From Candidatus Omnitrophota bacterium (GTDB lineage: Bacteria > Ratteibacteria > UBA8468 > B48-G9 > JAFGKM01): DNA of 5,986 nucleotides. Positions 5,776 through 5,986 of this stretch are shown one piece after another. The notes beneath the pieces are model-generated. The model was not told the DNA's origin and ran no database searches. It saw nothing but the letters and a program-made list of their open reading frames with translations. Where the stretch lies: assembly GCA_023819365.1 (NCBI GenBank), contig JAMWBP010000029.1, forward strand, positions 963-6,948, given 5' to 3'. The stretch's first letter is position 1. Every line of letters begins with the position of its first letter. The translations under genes and the position numbers were made by a program.

Positions 5776-5986
5776 TTATATCCTTATAAAATTTTTGGGG
5801 TCTTTTTCTCCTTCTTTGAAATATTCAGAAAGTTTTTCCCTAAGATACAATCTGCTTCTATGTGCTCTTGTCTTGACCGCACCCTTAGATATAGACAGGA
5901 TGTTTGAAACTTCTGCAATAGGTAACCCTTCAATATCATGCAGTACAAAAACAGACCTGTATTTTGGAGGCAGGGATTCTATTGCT
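5776..5986 (-). CDS. ECF-type RNA polymerase sigma factor, C-terminal region 4 only (partial)
   Basis: This gene has no ATG inside the window and is found by reading the minus strand from the right edge: 69 residues then TAA at 5778-5776. The visible part is a classic sigma-70 region 4 helix-turn-helix: IESLPPKYRSVFVLHDIEG (2-20), PIAEVSNILSISKGAVKTR (22-40) and AHRSRLYLREKL (41-52). The pattern LPxxYRxVFxLxxxEGxxxxEVxxxLxxxxGxVKTRxHRxR is that of ECF sigma factors; this part reads the -35 element. Region 2, the start codon and the promoter lie outside. The stop is 1 bp before the start of the anti-sigma gene, whose ribosome site is inside this gene. The ECF group cannot be assigned from region 4 alone; a SigR-like role is inferred from the ZAS and trxB neighbours. 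A LuxR-type HTH is less likely because of the HRxR helix and linkage. Confidence 0.9.
   Translation of the reverse strand, partial: AIESLPPKYRSVFVLHDIEGLPIAEVSNILSISKGAVKTRAHRSRLYLREKLSEYFKEGEKDPKNFIRI
5781..5785 (-). promoter_or_regulatory. Ribosome binding site of the anti-sigma gene inside the sigma gene
   Basis: AAGGA, 6 nt before the ATG, overlaps the last sense codons of the sigma factor. It supports the chosen start and coupled, near-stoichiometric synthesis of sigma and anti-sigma factor. Confidence 0.65.

Overview
The window looks like compact bacterial chromosome with moderate to low GC. Hand counts on sampled 60-base lines give about 40% GC over the minus-strand genes and about 29% over the plus-strand gene at the left end. 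The gene content is bacterial: an ECF sigma factor, a zinc anti-sigma factor, thioredoxin reductase, a monofunctional HisB and a Xer recombinase. The HisB carries only the dehydratase domain, so this is not an enterobacterial-type fused HisB. A GATase-like/deacetylase-like protein and a glycoside-hydrolase-like protein fit a carbohydrate-using, perhaps uncultivated lineage. The sequence alone does not justify a phylum name.

Layout. From 1 to 1334 (+) lies the 3' part of an AT-rich gene for a TIM-barrel glycoside-hydrolase-like protein; its reading frame is open to the left edge. It meets the next gene tail to tail with only 3 bp between stop codons. Everything to the right is on the minus strand. 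Read in the direction of transcription (right to left) it runs: the C-terminal end of an ECF sigma factor (5986-5776), a small soluble zinc-binding anti-sigma factor (5774-5529), thioredoxin reductase trxB (5525-4593), a 67 bp gap with a consensus extended -10 promoter, a 558-residue GATase-like plus deacetylase-like protein (4525-2849), hisB (2804-2220) and a XerC/XerD tyrosine recombinase (2213-1338). Gaps between minus-strand genes are 1, 3, 67, 44 and 6 bp. No stretch above 70 bp is without a gene. I saw no tRNA, rRNA, CRISPR array, insertion sequence or convincing intrinsic terminator.

How the genes may work together. The sigma factor, anti-sigma factor and trxB are packed so tightly that they are almost certainly co-transcribed and probably translationally coupled. 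The anti-sigma factor has a C-x25-H-x3-C-x2-C zinc motif. As I remember it, this matches the spacing in the redox-sensing RsrA of Streptomyces, whose partner SigR drives the thioredoxin genes. The inferred picture is a self-contained thiol-stress circuit in one operon: thiol oxidation releases the sigma factor, the sigma factor induces the operon, and thioredoxin reductase restores the reduced state. The genes further downstream (glycan-related protein, hisB, xer) have no evident functional link to it and can be transcribed from the promoter at about 4541. This circuit is the most interesting feature of the window, followed by the unusual GATase-like/deacetylase-like protein and the composition break at 1334/1338.
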